This document shows positions 12,906 to 23,793 of a stretch of DNA of 64,000 bases, one piece after another; position 1 is the stretch's first letter, and the number at the start of each line of letters is the position of its first letter. The stretch is from Mycoplasmopsis canis PG 14. Lineage in GTDB: Bacteria; Bacillota_I; Bacilli_A; Mycoplasmatales; Metamycoplasmataceae. Under the pieces are notes generated by a model. The model saw only the letters and a program-made list of their open reading frames with translations. It was not told the origin of the DNA and did no database searches. The stretch is from NCBI RefSeq assembly GCF_001553195.1, contig NZ_CP014281.1, forward strand, positions 744,001-808,000, given 5' to 3'. The position numbers and the translations under genes are program-made.

Positions 12906-15158
12906 ATGAAAAAAATTAATGCAATAGAATTTGTTAATATTTCTAAATCTTTCGGTTCAATCAAAGCAAACCAAGACATTAGTTTTGAGGTTGAAAAAGG
13001 GACTATACATGCACTTATTGGAGAAAATGGTGCTGGTAAAAGTACACTTATGTCAATCCTTTTTGGTTTATATGAACCTGATAAAGGGACAATAAAAGTT
13101 AATAACAACGAAGTATTAATCAAAGGTCCAAACGATGCTAATGCTTTAGGTATTGGTATGGTTCATCAGCACTTCAAACTTGTTGATGTATACACAAACT
13201 TAGAGAACATCGTTTTAGGAGCTGAGGACATTAATAGAACTACTAAAGTTATTGATTTTGGTCCAGCAATTAGAAAGATAAAAACAATTCAAAATAAATT
13301 TAATTTACACTTTGACTTAAATAAACAAACAGGTAAAGAAACTGTTGCAACTCAACAAAAAGTCGAAATAATGAAAATGTTGTATAGAGATTCAGAAATT
13401 CTTATTTTTGATGAACCAACAGCGGTTTTAACAGATCAAGAAATTCAAGGTCTTTTAAATACTTTTAAATTATTTAGAGAACAAGGTAAAACAATACTTT
13501 TTATTTCACATAAATTAGGAGAAATAAAAGAAGTAGCAAATAACGCTACAATGCTAAGACACGGTAGAATAACAGGTAATTTTGCTGTTAAAGATGTTTC
13601 TATTGAAGAAATGGCCAACAGAATGGTAGGTGGCGAAGTAGAAAACGCTAGAAATGAATATTCTGACACATCTAAAAACAAAGTTATCCTTGATATTCAA
13701 AATGTTTCGACTGAAGGTGAAAAACCTTTAAAAAATGTTTCGCTTCAAATTAAGAGTGGTGAAATAGTTGCTATTGCCGGAGTTGAAGGTAATGGACAAA
13801 CAGACTTAGAATATGTTGTAAGTGGTATGAAAAAACCTACAACAGGTTCAATTAAATTAGCTAGAACAGAATTAATTAATGAAAAAATTAATTTAATTAA
13901 CAAAAAAAATAGAACTAAAAGTATTGTAAATTTTGTTTTATTTACTATGCTATTTATTTTAGCGACAGTTTTAATCGTCGCTACTCCTGAAGCCAAAGAT
14001 ATTAATGTTATTTATAAAATTATCGGAGGATTCGTATACTTATTAGCAGCATTATTTTTCTTTGCTTCTATTAATAAAGAAATAAAAACTAACAAAAATA
14101 TTGAATCAATTGCTTTTGATGGTGTTGGTTCAAAAACAAAGAGATGAATCTATCTTGCAAAATCAAGCTTTGTAGTTACTTCAATTTTCTTAATAATTAC
14201 ACTTGTTGTCGGATTAGTTCTCTTAAATACAACATTTTTAGCTCCATTAGGATTAGCTATTATGTTTATTAACGCAGTTGCTTTAGCATGATTTGTAATT
14301 TTTATTTATAGAGCATTGACAAAATCTGTTTGAAAAAATGATGTTAAAAAGAATTGATGACACAGTGCAATTTCGGTTCTTATCACCTTAGGATATACTG
14401 TTGCATTCATTTTATTGGCTATAGTTGCTTTAGTAAGCCACTTTAATTTATTTTCACACGTTAATGTTTTAGTGTTTTACGTTGTTACATTAGCTCTTAT
14501 GATATTTGTTTTTGCAATAACTGTTGTATATTTCTACATTTTAGAAAAACAATTTAAAGTTCTTGTTAAAGCAAAAGAAGATGATATTAATTTAGAAAAC
14601 TTATCAGTATACGAAATTTCTAAATTAGGTCTTTCATTTATACCGAGCGATAGACATAAACATGGTTTAGTATTAGACTACAATATTAAATACAATACAG
14701 TTTTACGTAGATTATGAGATAGTAAATATGTAAGATTTGGTATATTTAAAGAAAAAGCTATTAAAGAAGAAACAAAAAACATTATTAGTAAATATGATGT
14801 TAGAGGTGCTAGAAATGGTATCTCTCAATCACGTCAACTTTCAGGTGGTAACCAACAAAAATTCATAGTTGGACGTGAAATGAATTCTCCTCATGATTTT
14901 ATTTTAATAGTTCAACCAACACGTGGTCTTGATGTTGGTGCTATTAAAAACATCCATGAACAAATTCTTGAGGAAAAGAAAAACGGGAAAGCTATATTGC
15001 TTATTTCGTATGAATTAGATGAAGTTTTAGCATTAGCTGACAAAATCGCTGTTATAAATACAGGTGAAATTTTAGCAGTTAAGGAAGCTAAAGATCTAAC
15101 TAGAACAGAAATAGGTATATACATGGCACACAAAAACGACGAGAAAGGAGCGAATTAA
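12906..15158 (+). CDS. Nucleoside ABC importer ATPase (tandem NBDs) with six-helix membrane insertion in NBD2
   Basis: A 750-residue ATPase of the NupA/YufO/RbsA type, normally about 510 residues. NBD1 has Walker A GENGAGKST (residue 39) and Walker B ILIFDEPTAVLT (about 165); its signature is degenerate. NBD2 has the family's Walker A-like GVEGNGQTD (292), FIPSDRHKHGLV (about 578), LSGGNQQK (645) and QPTRGLDVGA. Between GSIKLA (about 318) and FIPSDR sits about 250 extra residues with six predicted membrane helices (residues 339-545), rich in Val, Ile and Phe and with TGA-Trp codons. An even helix number leaves both NBD2 halves in the cytoplasm. The frame is continuous. The downstream permease start overlaps its stop by one base. 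Confidence 0.92.
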
Positions 15159-16768
15159 TGAAAAAAGGATTATATTCTAATAATGCTTTGATTAACTTTG
15201 GTGAAAAATCAAGAAGATTTTTTATGTTCGAAGATAAAGCAAGCAGTAGAAGAAAAATTTTCGCTTCTGTTTGAGCAGTTTTCTTTGGTATTTTAGCCGC
15301 TTCTATTATTTATTGAATAATAGGAAGTACAGGTACCAATCCTCAAAAAACAACTATTTTTACATTCGTTCAATACATATTTCAAATTTCAACAAGAGAA
15401 TCTAATAAAATAACATTTATTCTTTACTTTTTATTCTTTGCATTCTCAGGGTTAGCAATTTCAATAGGATTTAAATCTGGACTATTTAATATTGGGGTAT
15501 CAGGACAAATGACATTCCCCGCTATTATATTCTTTACAATTGTAATTGCTTTAAAGTTAGATATAAATAAAATATCTACAGAATTCTTAGCAGGTATGTT
15601 TATAGTATTCATTATCATGGGTATGTTTATAGGACTTATTTCAGGAGTTTTAAAAGCATTCTTTAATGTTCATGAAGTTATTTCTACAATTTTCTTAAAC
15701 TGAATATTAACATACGTTGCAAAATTCTTATTCACACAAGGAAACCAAGTTTTTGGTAAAGAAGCCTTTTCTTATTTTGACCCTATTAGCGGTACTCAAA
15801 AATTAGTTATTACAAGTAATCAACAAACAACTTTTATTTACTTCGGAATTGCTCTTTTAGCATTATTAGTATTCGCTATATGATTTATTTATAGTAAGAC
15901 AGCTATCGGGTACAAAATTAAAATGGTTGGTCTAAATAAAACAAATGCTAAATATGTTGGGGTTAATGAAAAACTTCTAACAGTTACAATTATGGGTATT
16001 TCAGGAGCATTATCAGGTATTGCAGGATTTTTCTTAATTATTCTAAAAAATAATAGAATTGAGGCCGGACCCGCTCCTATGAATATAGGTTTTGAGGCAA
16101 TAGCTATTGCTTTAATAGCCTTAAACAGCCCTATTGGTGTAGTATTCACATCAATTATATATTCATTAATTAACACTTCACAAATTGGATTTAGTTTCTT
16201 TAGAGTTAGCGAAAAAGTTACTGGTGACTTCTTCCCAATCATTACAGGTATTATTATTTTCATGTCTGCATTGGCAATAATATTCTATAAATTTAGAGTT
16301 ATAAGATCGATTGTAAAATACCTTTACTTATTATTTAATAAAAACTATTGATACAATCTCAAGGTGTATCATGTAAGTAAATGGAAATACATTATCCCAG
16401 AAAGAATTAAATTATTTAAATTATACTTTTCTAATTTTAAAGCGCATATCGCATTTAGAAAGACTCAAAAAGAATACGAAGACTCAATCTATAAACAAAT
16501 TAAATCTTCTAAGAAAATGGAGCAAGAAGAATTATTATCTCTTTACTCAAAACTTTCTAAAGAAAAATTTGCTCACCAAGAAAAAAGAAATAAAGCTGGT
16601 TTAAATAATTATAGAGATGAAAAAAACAAATACAAAAACCAAGTAAAAAATAGAAAACAATCATTTAAATTGGTTAAAGAAAGTTTATTCTTAGAATTCA
16701 ATAAAAAAGTTCTCGAAAAATACAAGAGAGCATTTAAAATTCATGAACCTGCGGAAGGAGAAATTTAA
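15158..16768 (+). CDS. Nucleoside ABC importer permease 1 with charged C-terminal extension
   Basis: A BPD-type inner membrane permease of the nucleoside/simple-sugar family. Residues about 30-400 contain the membrane helices and conserved segments such as GLFNIGVSGQM, AFFNVHEVISTIFLNW and GPAPMNIGFEAIAIALI. The frame continues through TGA-Trp at 16349 into about 135 hydrophilic residues rich in Lys and Glu with predicted coiled coil (KMEQEELLSLYSKLSKEKF), giving 536 residues in all. Usual family members lack this tail. The start ATG shares one base with the upstream ATPase stop and the stop lies one base before the second permease, so the three genes are tightly coupled. Confidence 0.92.
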
Positions 16769-16769
16769 T

Positions 16770-17717
16770 ATGGAATTAATTTTAGGTTATACATTTTTCT
16801 TCTTCACACTTTTACTTTTAGGTACTATTTCTGGTATTTTCTCAGAAAGAGCAGGTATTGTTAATATTGCCATAAACGGGTTTATGGTATTCGGTGCAGC
16901 AATATACTCAGTATTCAGTGTTATATTTACCGACTTCTTAAATATAACAAGCATGTGATCACAAATTCCTTTAACGATTCTTACAGGACTTGTTACTTTA
17001 TTGTTTGGTATGCTATTTGGTCTAGCTACAGTTAAATTTAAATCAGATCAAACTATTTCAGGTTTTGCTATAAACATTTTAGCAGCAGGTATTGCAGCTA
17101 TGGTAATCCTATTCTTAACTACACGTGTTCAAAAAGCAGGTTCTGTTATTGTTTTAGGTGGAAGGGAAGAATTAGCTCTTTCTTCTTCAATAGGAACATA
17201 CAAAAACATAGTTTCTTTAAAACTAGTTATTGTTGTTATAGTAGCATTAGGATCATGATTTGCATTAAGAAAAACAAGATGAGGATTAAGATTTAGATCA
17301 GTTGGTGAAAACCCACAAGCAGCTGACGTTGCCGGAATTAATGTTAATAAAATAAAATGACAAGCATTAGCTATTGCAGGTTTTATAGCAGGTATTGCAG
17401 GTTCAATATTCGCACAAAGCCAAATTAACTTCTTCTCTTTAACTAAAGATGTTCAAGGGTTCGGGTTCATTGCTTTAGCAATTATGATTACTTCAAGATG
17501 AAAAATTACTTACTCAGTTATTATTTCATTATTCTTCTCATTCTTATTAGCATTCTCATTCTACGGTGTAAATGTACTAGGAGAATCACTATCAAGATAC
17601 AGAGATCTATTAGCTATGATCCCTTACGTTATTACTCTTATTATCATGATTGCATCAAGTAAGAACTCATATGGTCCTGCTGCCGCTGGTATTCCATATG
17701 ATAAAACAAAAAGATAA
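16770..17717 (+). CDS. Nucleoside ABC importer permease 2
   Basis: The second membrane subunit of the importer has 315 residues, a usual length. Family hallmarks are GIFSERAGIVNIAINGFMVFGAA at the N-terminus and the cytoplasmic loop GLRFRSVGENPQAADVAGINV, which contacts the ATPase. About eight to ten membrane helices are predicted. Its ribosome binding site GGAAGGAGAAAT lies inside the end of permease 1. It closes the operon and is followed by a perfect 18-pair hairpin. It presumably pairs with permease 1 to form the channel for substrates delivered by the BMP lipoproteins. Confidence 0.94.
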
Positions 17718-17750
17718 TAAAAAACCACTTTCGTGGTTTTTTATTATCTT
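17711..17750. terminator. Bidirectional terminator between permease 2 and dps
   Basis: A perfect inverted repeat of 18 base pairs with loop TTTC. It has A runs on the left arm and T runs on the right, so it can stop the importer operon (plus) and the dps gene (minus), which converge here. Confidence 0.95.
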
Positions 17751-18167
17751 TTATTTAATTAATTTTGAGAATTGTCAAATTCATTTATCAAATGAAAGCA
17801 TTAATTCATCTATAATTGGTTGTACTCTTTTGCTTCAATCAAGAACTTCTACTTTGGTTAAAATAAATGTCAAATCTTCAACAATAACTGTTGTAGCTTC
17901 TTTAAAATCAAATTCTTTTGATGGAAGCTCTTTGATTGTGCTCATTTTAAGCATTTCATCATAGCTTCCTAAAGCTAAATCACCTTTCATTACAATTTTT
18001 TCAGCGATTTCATCAACAAAATTAAGAACATCACCTCTTAATTTATCTACCTCTTCGTGAATTTCAAAAAATTCTAATCCTTTTATATTTCAATGAATAT
18101 TGCTTAATTTTTGATACATTATTTGCAAGTTAGCTTGCAGATATTTTAAGTCTTTTGCTTCTTTCAT
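17751..18167 (-). CDS. dps: Dps/ferritin-like iron-storage and DNA-protection protein
   Basis: A 138-residue protein rebuilt through four TGA-Trp codons; ATG 18167 follows AGAGGGATC. It matches the Dps/MrgA family: LSNIHWNIKGLEFFEIHEEVD, then VLNFVDEIAEKI and GDLALGSYDEMLK. The di-iron ferroxidase ligands of the family (two His 12 residues apart, then Asp and Glu in VDEIAE) are all present. Such proteins form 12-mers that oxidise and store iron and can shield DNA against peroxide; mycoplasmas often lack catalase, so this may matter. It is a single gene between convergent terminator and a GIY-YIG gene on the same strand. Confidence 0.85.
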
Positions 18168-18186
18168 GATCCCTCTTTTTTTAAAT

Positions 18187-19143
18187 TTAAAAAATAGCTA
18201 TAAAAATAATTATTACGACGGCAATGATCAAGATTGTTAAAAAAAGTATATAGAAAAATTTTTGCTTTGTTTTTTCCGCTGTTCTTCTTTTTATAAGTTT
18301 ATTATTTGTTTCATTTCTAACTTCTCTTTCAAATAAAATTGTGTTATTTTTTTTAAAATTAATTAATTCTCCAAAAAGAATTTCTTCACTAAGTAACTCA
18401 ATTTCTTTAATTAAATTTAATAAAATACTTTTTTCTATTTTAGTAAATTTATTACCTTCTATAATATTAGTTTTTCTATTATATCGAATATATTCGTTTA
18501 CTATATTATTGAAAAAACCTCTAGAATTCACAAAATTAAAATTAATTCAAAAATATTTTCTTCAATTATTTTGCTTAATTAATTCTAAGGTTTCTTTGTA
18601 TTCAGTAAAGGTACTTTTCAAATAATTAAAATTTAAAAACATATTTAAAACTTTTTCGTTATTAGTTATTCTAGCTCCGTTAAGAGTATGAGCTAATATG
18701 ATAACTTCAAATTGATTAAGTCCATAAATATCTGCTTTATATTTTCTTATATATTCAGATTCAATTTTTTTTAGAGTTTCCTCTTCTATGTCATTGTATT
18801 CTTCTAAAATAAAATACTCAACCTCTTTTTTGTACACAGAAATTGCGTTACCCATTTTTGAGTACAAATGTTTGCCGTCTCAATTTCTAGTCCTAAACAC
18901 TTCCTCAAATGAGCCATATGTTTCTAAATCTGATTTATATTTTCTTAAATTTGAATTATGCGTATAAAACCTTGAAATAAATCCTTTTTTAGAATTTGTT
19001 TTGCCAATATAAAACACTTCTCCAATAACAATTAAATAAATACCTTTTTTATATTTATTCAAACTCGTTACAGGTTTGGCTATACTCATTAATTCTTCAA
19101 GATTCTTTTTACTTGTTAAAAAATTTAAACTTGAGTTTGTCAT
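18187..19143 (-). CDS. GIY-YIG nuclease-domain protein with C-terminal membrane helix
   Basis: The 318-residue protein is continuous across TGA-Trp codons at two places. Residues about 33-145 form a GIY-YIG-type domain: GIYLIVIGEVFYIGKTN, then an Arg in FISRFYTH, and ESEYIRKY supplying the expected catalytic Glu. A helical region of unknown role follows, and the last 30 residues contain one hydrophobic helix (FLTILIIAVVIIIFIAIF), so it looks tail-anchored with the nuclease in the cytoplasm. The start ATG overlaps the aspS stop by one base. No cognate intron, restriction gene or UvrC-like domain is present. Function is unknown; a homing or phage-defence nuclease are possibilities. Confidence 0.75.
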
Positions 19144-20855
19144 TAAACTAATTCTTTTCCTTTTACTTCTAAATAAAGATCTTCAAGTTGATCGACACCG
19201 ACATTCGATGGTGCTCCGGTAAATACATCTTCGTTCTTAGAATTTTTAGGGAAAGCTATAACATCTCTAATAGTTGAATGACCAGCTAAAAGCATAACTA
19301 TTCTATCAATTCCTAACCCTATTCCACAGTGTGGTGGAACACCATATTCAAAAGCTTTTAAGAAGAAGCCAAATTTACTTTTTTGTGACTCTTCGTCAAG
19401 CCCAATTAAATTAAACACTGTTTTTTGTGTTTCTTGATCAAATATTCTGGCAGATCCTGAACCAAGTTCAAAACCGTTCATAACCAAGTCATAACTTCTA
19501 GCTTTAATTTCAGATTTATCTAATTTTTTGATCTCATCTAATGAATGATCGAATTGGGTAAATGGATGATGAGCTGCTGATCATGTGTTAGTTTCTTCAT
19601 CGTGCTCAAACATTGGAAATCTTGTGATTCACTTAAAATTAAACTCATCTTTAGCTCATTTATATCATGAGTTTAATTCGACTCTTAGCGCTCCTAAAGC
19701 TTGAGAAGCTTTCTCATACTTATTAGCAGTAATTAAATATGTACCATCTTTTTCTTCCTGTTTGCTTACTACTTTTTTAACTCCAATTTCTGCTTTTGAA
19801 GCAAAATTAGAATGTGATATTTCACCGTTTTCTACAACAAAGTAAAACAAAGCATTTACACCATTTTTCTTAGCAATTTCTTCTAATGTTTTAAATTCTT
19901 TTTTAGATATTTTTTCAGCAATCTTTAATAATCTAATGCTTGGCGCTTTTTTAATGATATCAAAATCTGTTTCGTCAAAATATCCATTAATATCTCTAAT
20001 CTCATTCCCGAATCTAAAATCAGGTTTATCACTACCATATTTTGAAATAGCTGTATCATATTCAACTCTTTCAAATGGTATTTTTATATCGACATTCATA
20101 ACCTTTTTCATAACATGTTGAAACATTCTTTCGATAAAACTTTGAAATGATTCTACATCATTAAAACTAACTTCAACATCAAGTTGCGTGAATTCAGGTT
20201 GTCTATCTTTTCTTGAATCTTCATCACGAAAACATCTAGCTATTTGGAAGTATCTTTCAAATCCGGAAATCATTAATAATTGTTTAAATAATTGCGGACT
20301 TTGTGGTAATGCATAAAATGAATTTTCTTTTCTAGTAGGAACTAAAAAGTCTCTAGCACCTTCAGGAGTGGCTTTTGATAAAATTGGTGTTTCTATTTCT
20401 AAGAAATCTTCATTTTGAAAAAATTCTCTCATTGCAAAAATTACTTTATTACGTAATGCAATTGTTTTTTGCATTATAGGTCTTCTTAAATCTAAAAATC
20501 TATTTTGCAATCTTAATTCTTCTTTTACTTCTATATCATCTCTAATTTGAAAAGGCAGTTCATTTGCCGCCATTGAAAGTACTTTATACTCTTTTACTAA
20601 TACTTCAATTTCACCTGTTGGTAAATCACTATTTATATCTTTACGTAAAACAACTTCTCCTTTAACTTCAAGAACTGACTCTTTTGTAAAATTAATTGGT
20701 TGGTTGAAAACAATTTGTGTAATTCCGTATTTGTCTCTTAAATCCACAAAGTTAATTTCACCAAATTTTCTCTTATTTGAAACTCAACCGTAAAGAGTAA
20801 CTATTTCACCAATGTTTGACTTTCTTAACTCATTATTATTAATTTTTTTATTCAT
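19143..20855 (-). CDS. aspS: Aspartyl-tRNA synthetase
   Basis: A 570-residue class IIb synthetase charging tRNA-Asp. The N-terminal OB fold (VTLYGWVSNKRKFGEINFVDLRDKYG) binds the anticodon. Catalytic motifs are seen in LQNRFLDLRRP, FLEIETPILSKATPEGARDFLVP, FRDEDSRKDRQPEFTQLD and the C-terminal GLGIDRIVMLL. Bacterial-type GAD insertion is present near residues 290-400. The start ATG 20855 overlaps the end of hisS by eight bases and the stop overlaps the GIY-YIG gene by one, so hisS-aspS form one transcriptional unit, a pairing common in Firmicutes. No asparaginyl or amidotransferase context is visible here. Confidence 0.97.
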
Positions 20856-22197
20856 CATAACCTTCTTCCAATAGTTCGAATAAATCTTCCGCATTGACAT
20901 CTTCAAAACTGCTATTTTCTACAATAAATTTGCAAAGTGTATCTAAGCCATCATTATTTCTTGTTAAATAAACTCTATCATTATTTTCTAAGTTTTTAGC
21001 AACTAATAAATCAGGGTTTTTAAAATCATCACTAACTATTATTTTAGCTTCATATTTTTTAGCTCTTTCAAATGCTTTTTTACTTTTAACTAAATCATAT
21101 TCAAAAAATAAATCTAATCCATCCACATTTGTTAAAGGTAAATAAAAGTTTTGAAATAAATCTTTTACATTTTTTTGATCTTCACTAGCAACAAAATAAA
21201 TGCCAACTTTATAGGTTTCTTTTTCGAAAAATTCCTTATCAAAAATTCCTTCTTCCAACAAAATATCTACAAGTCTGTCAATACCAAATCCGAACCCAAC
21301 ACTTGAAACTTCAGGTCCCCCTAGTTCTTTAATTAATTCAGAGTATCTACCACCACCTATTACTGTTGATTGTGAACCTGCATTTTTGGTTTTTGCTACA
21401 AATTCAAAAACTGTTTCATCATAATAATCTAGCCCTCTAACTAAATCATTAGATACTTCGAATTCTATCCCATTTTCTTCTAAAAAAGTGCACAAGTTTT
21501 CAAAGTATGTTTTTGAGTCATTTGATAAGTAATCTTTAATTTTAGGAGCTTTTTTAATAAAATTTAATTTTGAATCCACTTTATCATCAAGAATTCTTAA
21601 AACATTCCCGTTTTCTAATCTTTCTTGCGAAATAACTGACAATTGATCCTTAAATGGTTCTAGGTATTTTTTTAATGCTTTTTGATAATTTTCTCTTGAA
21701 TCTTTGTCTCCAATAGAATTTATTTTTAAAACATAAGGTAATTCAAAATCATCCAGAATTTTTGCTGCTATCATTATTACTTCAGCATCTTTTAAGTAGT
21801 TTTTATCACCAACAAATTCAATACCTGCTTGATAAAATTGACGGTAACGACCTTTTTGCGGTTGTTCATAACGAAACATGGGACCAACATAGTAAAACTT
21901 TTGATTAAACAAAGTATTTCACTTGTTTTCGATATAAGCTCTAACAAAAGGCGCAGTCCCTTCTGGTCTTAAAGCTATATTTCTTTCACCCTTATCTTTA
22001 AATTCAAACATCTCTTTTTTAACCATATCAGAGCTTTCGGAACTTCTTTTAAATAATTCTAAAGACTCAATAATAGGTGTTTCAATAGCTTTAAAACCTG
22101 AATTTTGAACAACCATTTTAAACATATTTGACACTATATTAAACATTGATAGTTCAACAGAAGAATAGTCTTTTGTACCTTTAATTTTATTAAACAT
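20848..22197 (-). CDS. hisS: Histidyl-tRNA synthetase
   Basis: A class IIa synthetase of 449 residues. Motif 1/2 regions are seen in RPEGTAPFVRAYIENKW, GPMFRYEQPQKGRYRQFYQ, the histidine-specific GLDYYDETVFEF, and motif 3 GFGFGIDRLVDIL. The C-terminal anticodon-binding domain is shorter and more divergent than in Bacillus, as is common in mycoplasmas. The start ATG 22197 follows AAAGGAGATCTT. No T-box leader is visible upstream. It leads the hisS-aspS-GIY-YIG unit and is divergent from infC. Confidence 0.96.
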
Positions 22198-22346
22198 AAG
22201 ATCTCCTTTATATTTTTTAAGTTGTAAATAATTTTATCACATTTTATATCTATTTTTATAGATATATTCCTTTTAATAAAGGTGATAAAAAGAGAAGTTT
22301 ATTATGTTTAAACAACATATATAGCGTTTTTAGTACGAAAAAAAAG

Positions 22347-22534
22347 TTGTACAAAAATAATTACTTTATGATAAAATAAATAAGCAATATATATTTAATT
22401 GCAGAAAGTAGAATCACTTCTCACCTGATGGCCATAGCCTTGGGTTTAGCTACAATTAAATGCATCAAATGTTGATGCCTTTTTTGGTAGGTAGAGTGCG
22501 AAAAACTTTTTTAAAGTTATTTTAAGGAGAAATT
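22347..22534 (+). promoter_or_regulatory. Promoter and structured leader of the infC-rpmI-rplT operon
   Basis: A promoter is seen as TTGTAC (22347) and extended -10 TATGATAAAAT ending at 22377. The leader of about 150 bases follows. ATTTAATTG (22393-22401) is perfectly complementary to CAATTAAAT (22453-22461) and closes a domain containing CACTTCTCACCTGATGGCC. This helix abuts the attenuator hairpin at 22462-22478. In Bacillus the same operon is controlled by L20 binding to its leader; the position and design here fit the L20/IF3 leader class, but I did not match it to an RNA family model. The rest of the 337-base gap upstream holds nothing else I can identify. Confidence 0.65.
22462..22485 (+). 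terminator. Intrinsic attenuator in the infC leader
   Basis: GCATCAA and TTGATGC form a perfect seven-pair stem with loop ATG, followed by CTTTTTT. It lies 50 bases before the infC start, downstream of the promoter, so it would abort transcription unless an alternative fold prevents it. Confidence 0.85.
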
Positions 22535-23152
22535 ATTATTCAATCAGATAAAAGAAAAAAGCCAGCTTCTGAACACTATGTTAATAACGATATCCCCTAT
22601 TCAAAAGTATTTTTAATAGATGCAAATGGGGAAAAAGTCGGTGTAAAGACAAAAACAGAAGCATTAGAAATGGCAATAAGTCAAAAAATGGATCTTGTTT
22701 TAATTAGCGTTGATCCTAAGCCTATTGTTAGAATTTTAGATTATGGAAAATTCAAATACGACAGAAAGAAAAAACAAAAAGAAATCAAAGAAAAACAAAC
22801 TAATATTCAAAATCGTGAAATTCGTTTGACACCAATGATTGGTGAAAATGATTTACTTACAAAAAGTAAAAAGGCTCGTGAATTTTTACTAAAAGGTGAT
22901 CGTATCAAAGTTTCTGTAAAACTAAGAGGTAGAGAAATAGGGAGAAAAGACTTAGGTTTAACAGTTTTAGATCGCTTCTTTGCGTCTCTTGAAGATGTCG
23001 CAGAAAAAACAACAGAAGCTAAACTTGTTAATGAACGTTTTTTAGATATGAATCTCCAACCAAATAAAAACAAAATCGCTAAATACTTAAAAGATAAGAA
23101 TCAAAATTCTTCCGATAATTCAGAAGATAATGATTCTTCAAAAGGAGAATAA
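22535..23152 (+). CDS. infC: Translation initiation factor IF-3 (AUU start)
   Basis: IF-3 binds the 30S subunit and checks start codon pairing. The conserved N-terminal domain begins at [24 protein letters not shown], well upstream of the first ATG (22670), and an in-frame TAA at 22523 leaves no ATG, GTG or TTG between. Three successive ATT codons (22532, 22535, 22538) follow AAGGAG at 22524-22529; spacing favours 22535 or 22538. Rare AUU starts are the known autoregulatory device of infC. The C-terminal domain is seen in [24 protein letters not shown] and [13 protein letters not shown]. About 205 residues with an acidic Ser/Asn/Asp tail. It heads infC-rpmI-rplT. Confidence 0.93.
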   Translation: MIQSDKRKKPASEHYVNNDIPYSKVFLIDANGEKVGVKTKTEALEMAISQKMDLVLISVDPKPIVRILDYGKFKYDRKKKQKEIKEKQTNIQNREIRLTPMIGENDLLTKSKKAREFLLKGDRIKVSVKLRGREIGRKDLGLTVLDRFFASLEDVAEKTTEAKLVNERFLDMNLQPNKNKIAKYLKDKNQNSSDNSEDNDSSKGE

Positions 23153-23153
23153 A

Positions 23154-23342
23154 ATGCCAAAAATGAAAACAAAAAGTGCTTTAAAGAAACGTATTAAAGT
23201 TACTGGAACAGGAAAAATCTTAAGAGAACAAGCTTTCCGTTCACATTTAGCACAAAACAAATCTACAAAACAAAAACGTCACGCTCGTAAAGCTGCTTTA
23301 ATGTCAAAAAGCGACCTTAAAAGATTTAAAGCTTTAATCTAA
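23154..23342 (+). CDS. rpmI: Ribosomal protein L35 (bL35)
   Basis: A 62-residue basic protein of the 50S subunit: [20 protein letters not shown] at the start and [20 protein letters not shown] in the middle are characteristic. I chose ATG 23154, two bases after the infC stop and preceded by AAAGGAGAATAAA; an earlier in-frame TTG is not needed. Standard position between infC and rplT. Confidence 0.97.
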   Translation: MPKMKTKSALKKRIKVTGTGKILREQAFRSHLAQNKSTKQKRHARKAALMSKSDLKRFKALI

Positions 23343-23399
23343 TCTTGCTAACTTTTAGTTTCAAGATATTAAAATAAATTACACGAAAGGAAATTAAAT

Positions 23400-23750
23400 A
23401 TGGCAAGAGTTAAAGGTGGAACAGTTACAAGAGCAAGACGTAAAAAATGATTAAAATTAGCTAAAGGATACTTTGGACACAAATCAATTGGTTACAAAGT
23501 AGCAAAACAAGCTGTTGTTAAATCATGAACATATGCTTTCAGAGACCGTAAACAAGTAAAAAGAAACTTCCGTAAATTATGAATAGCACGTATTAATGCT
23601 GCTACAAGAGCAGAAGGATTAAGTTACTCAAAATTTATTAATGGACTTAAAAAAGCAAACGTACTTGTTAACCGTAAAATGTTATCAGAATTAGCAATTC
23701 ATGAACCAAAAACATTTTCAATGTTAGTTGAATTAGCTAAAAAAGCTTAA
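23400..23750 (+). CDS. rplT: Ribosomal protein L20 (bL20)
   Basis: A 116-residue 50S assembly protein, continuous through three TGA-Trp codons. It begins [29 protein letters not shown] and contains the conserved [22 protein letters not shown]. The start follows GAAAGGAAATTAAAT. In Bacillus L20 also represses this operon by binding the leader; the leader seen upstream suggests the same here. It closes the operon at a strong terminator. Confidence 0.98.
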
Positions 23751-23754
23751 TGAA

Positions 23755-23793
23755 AATAAAAAAATGAACAAATAACTTGTTCATTTTTTTATT
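23755..23793. terminator. Bidirectional terminator between rplT and whiA
   Basis: A perfect inverted repeat of 17 base pairs with a five-base loop, flanked by A and T runs on either side. It serves the convergent rplT (plus) and whiA (minus) genes; the right end covers the whiA stop. Confidence 0.95.

Noticed and set aside
23130-23153. Upstream TTG start for rpmI
   Set aside because: L35 proteins begin at MPKMKT, and ATG 23154 has a well placed ribosome binding site.
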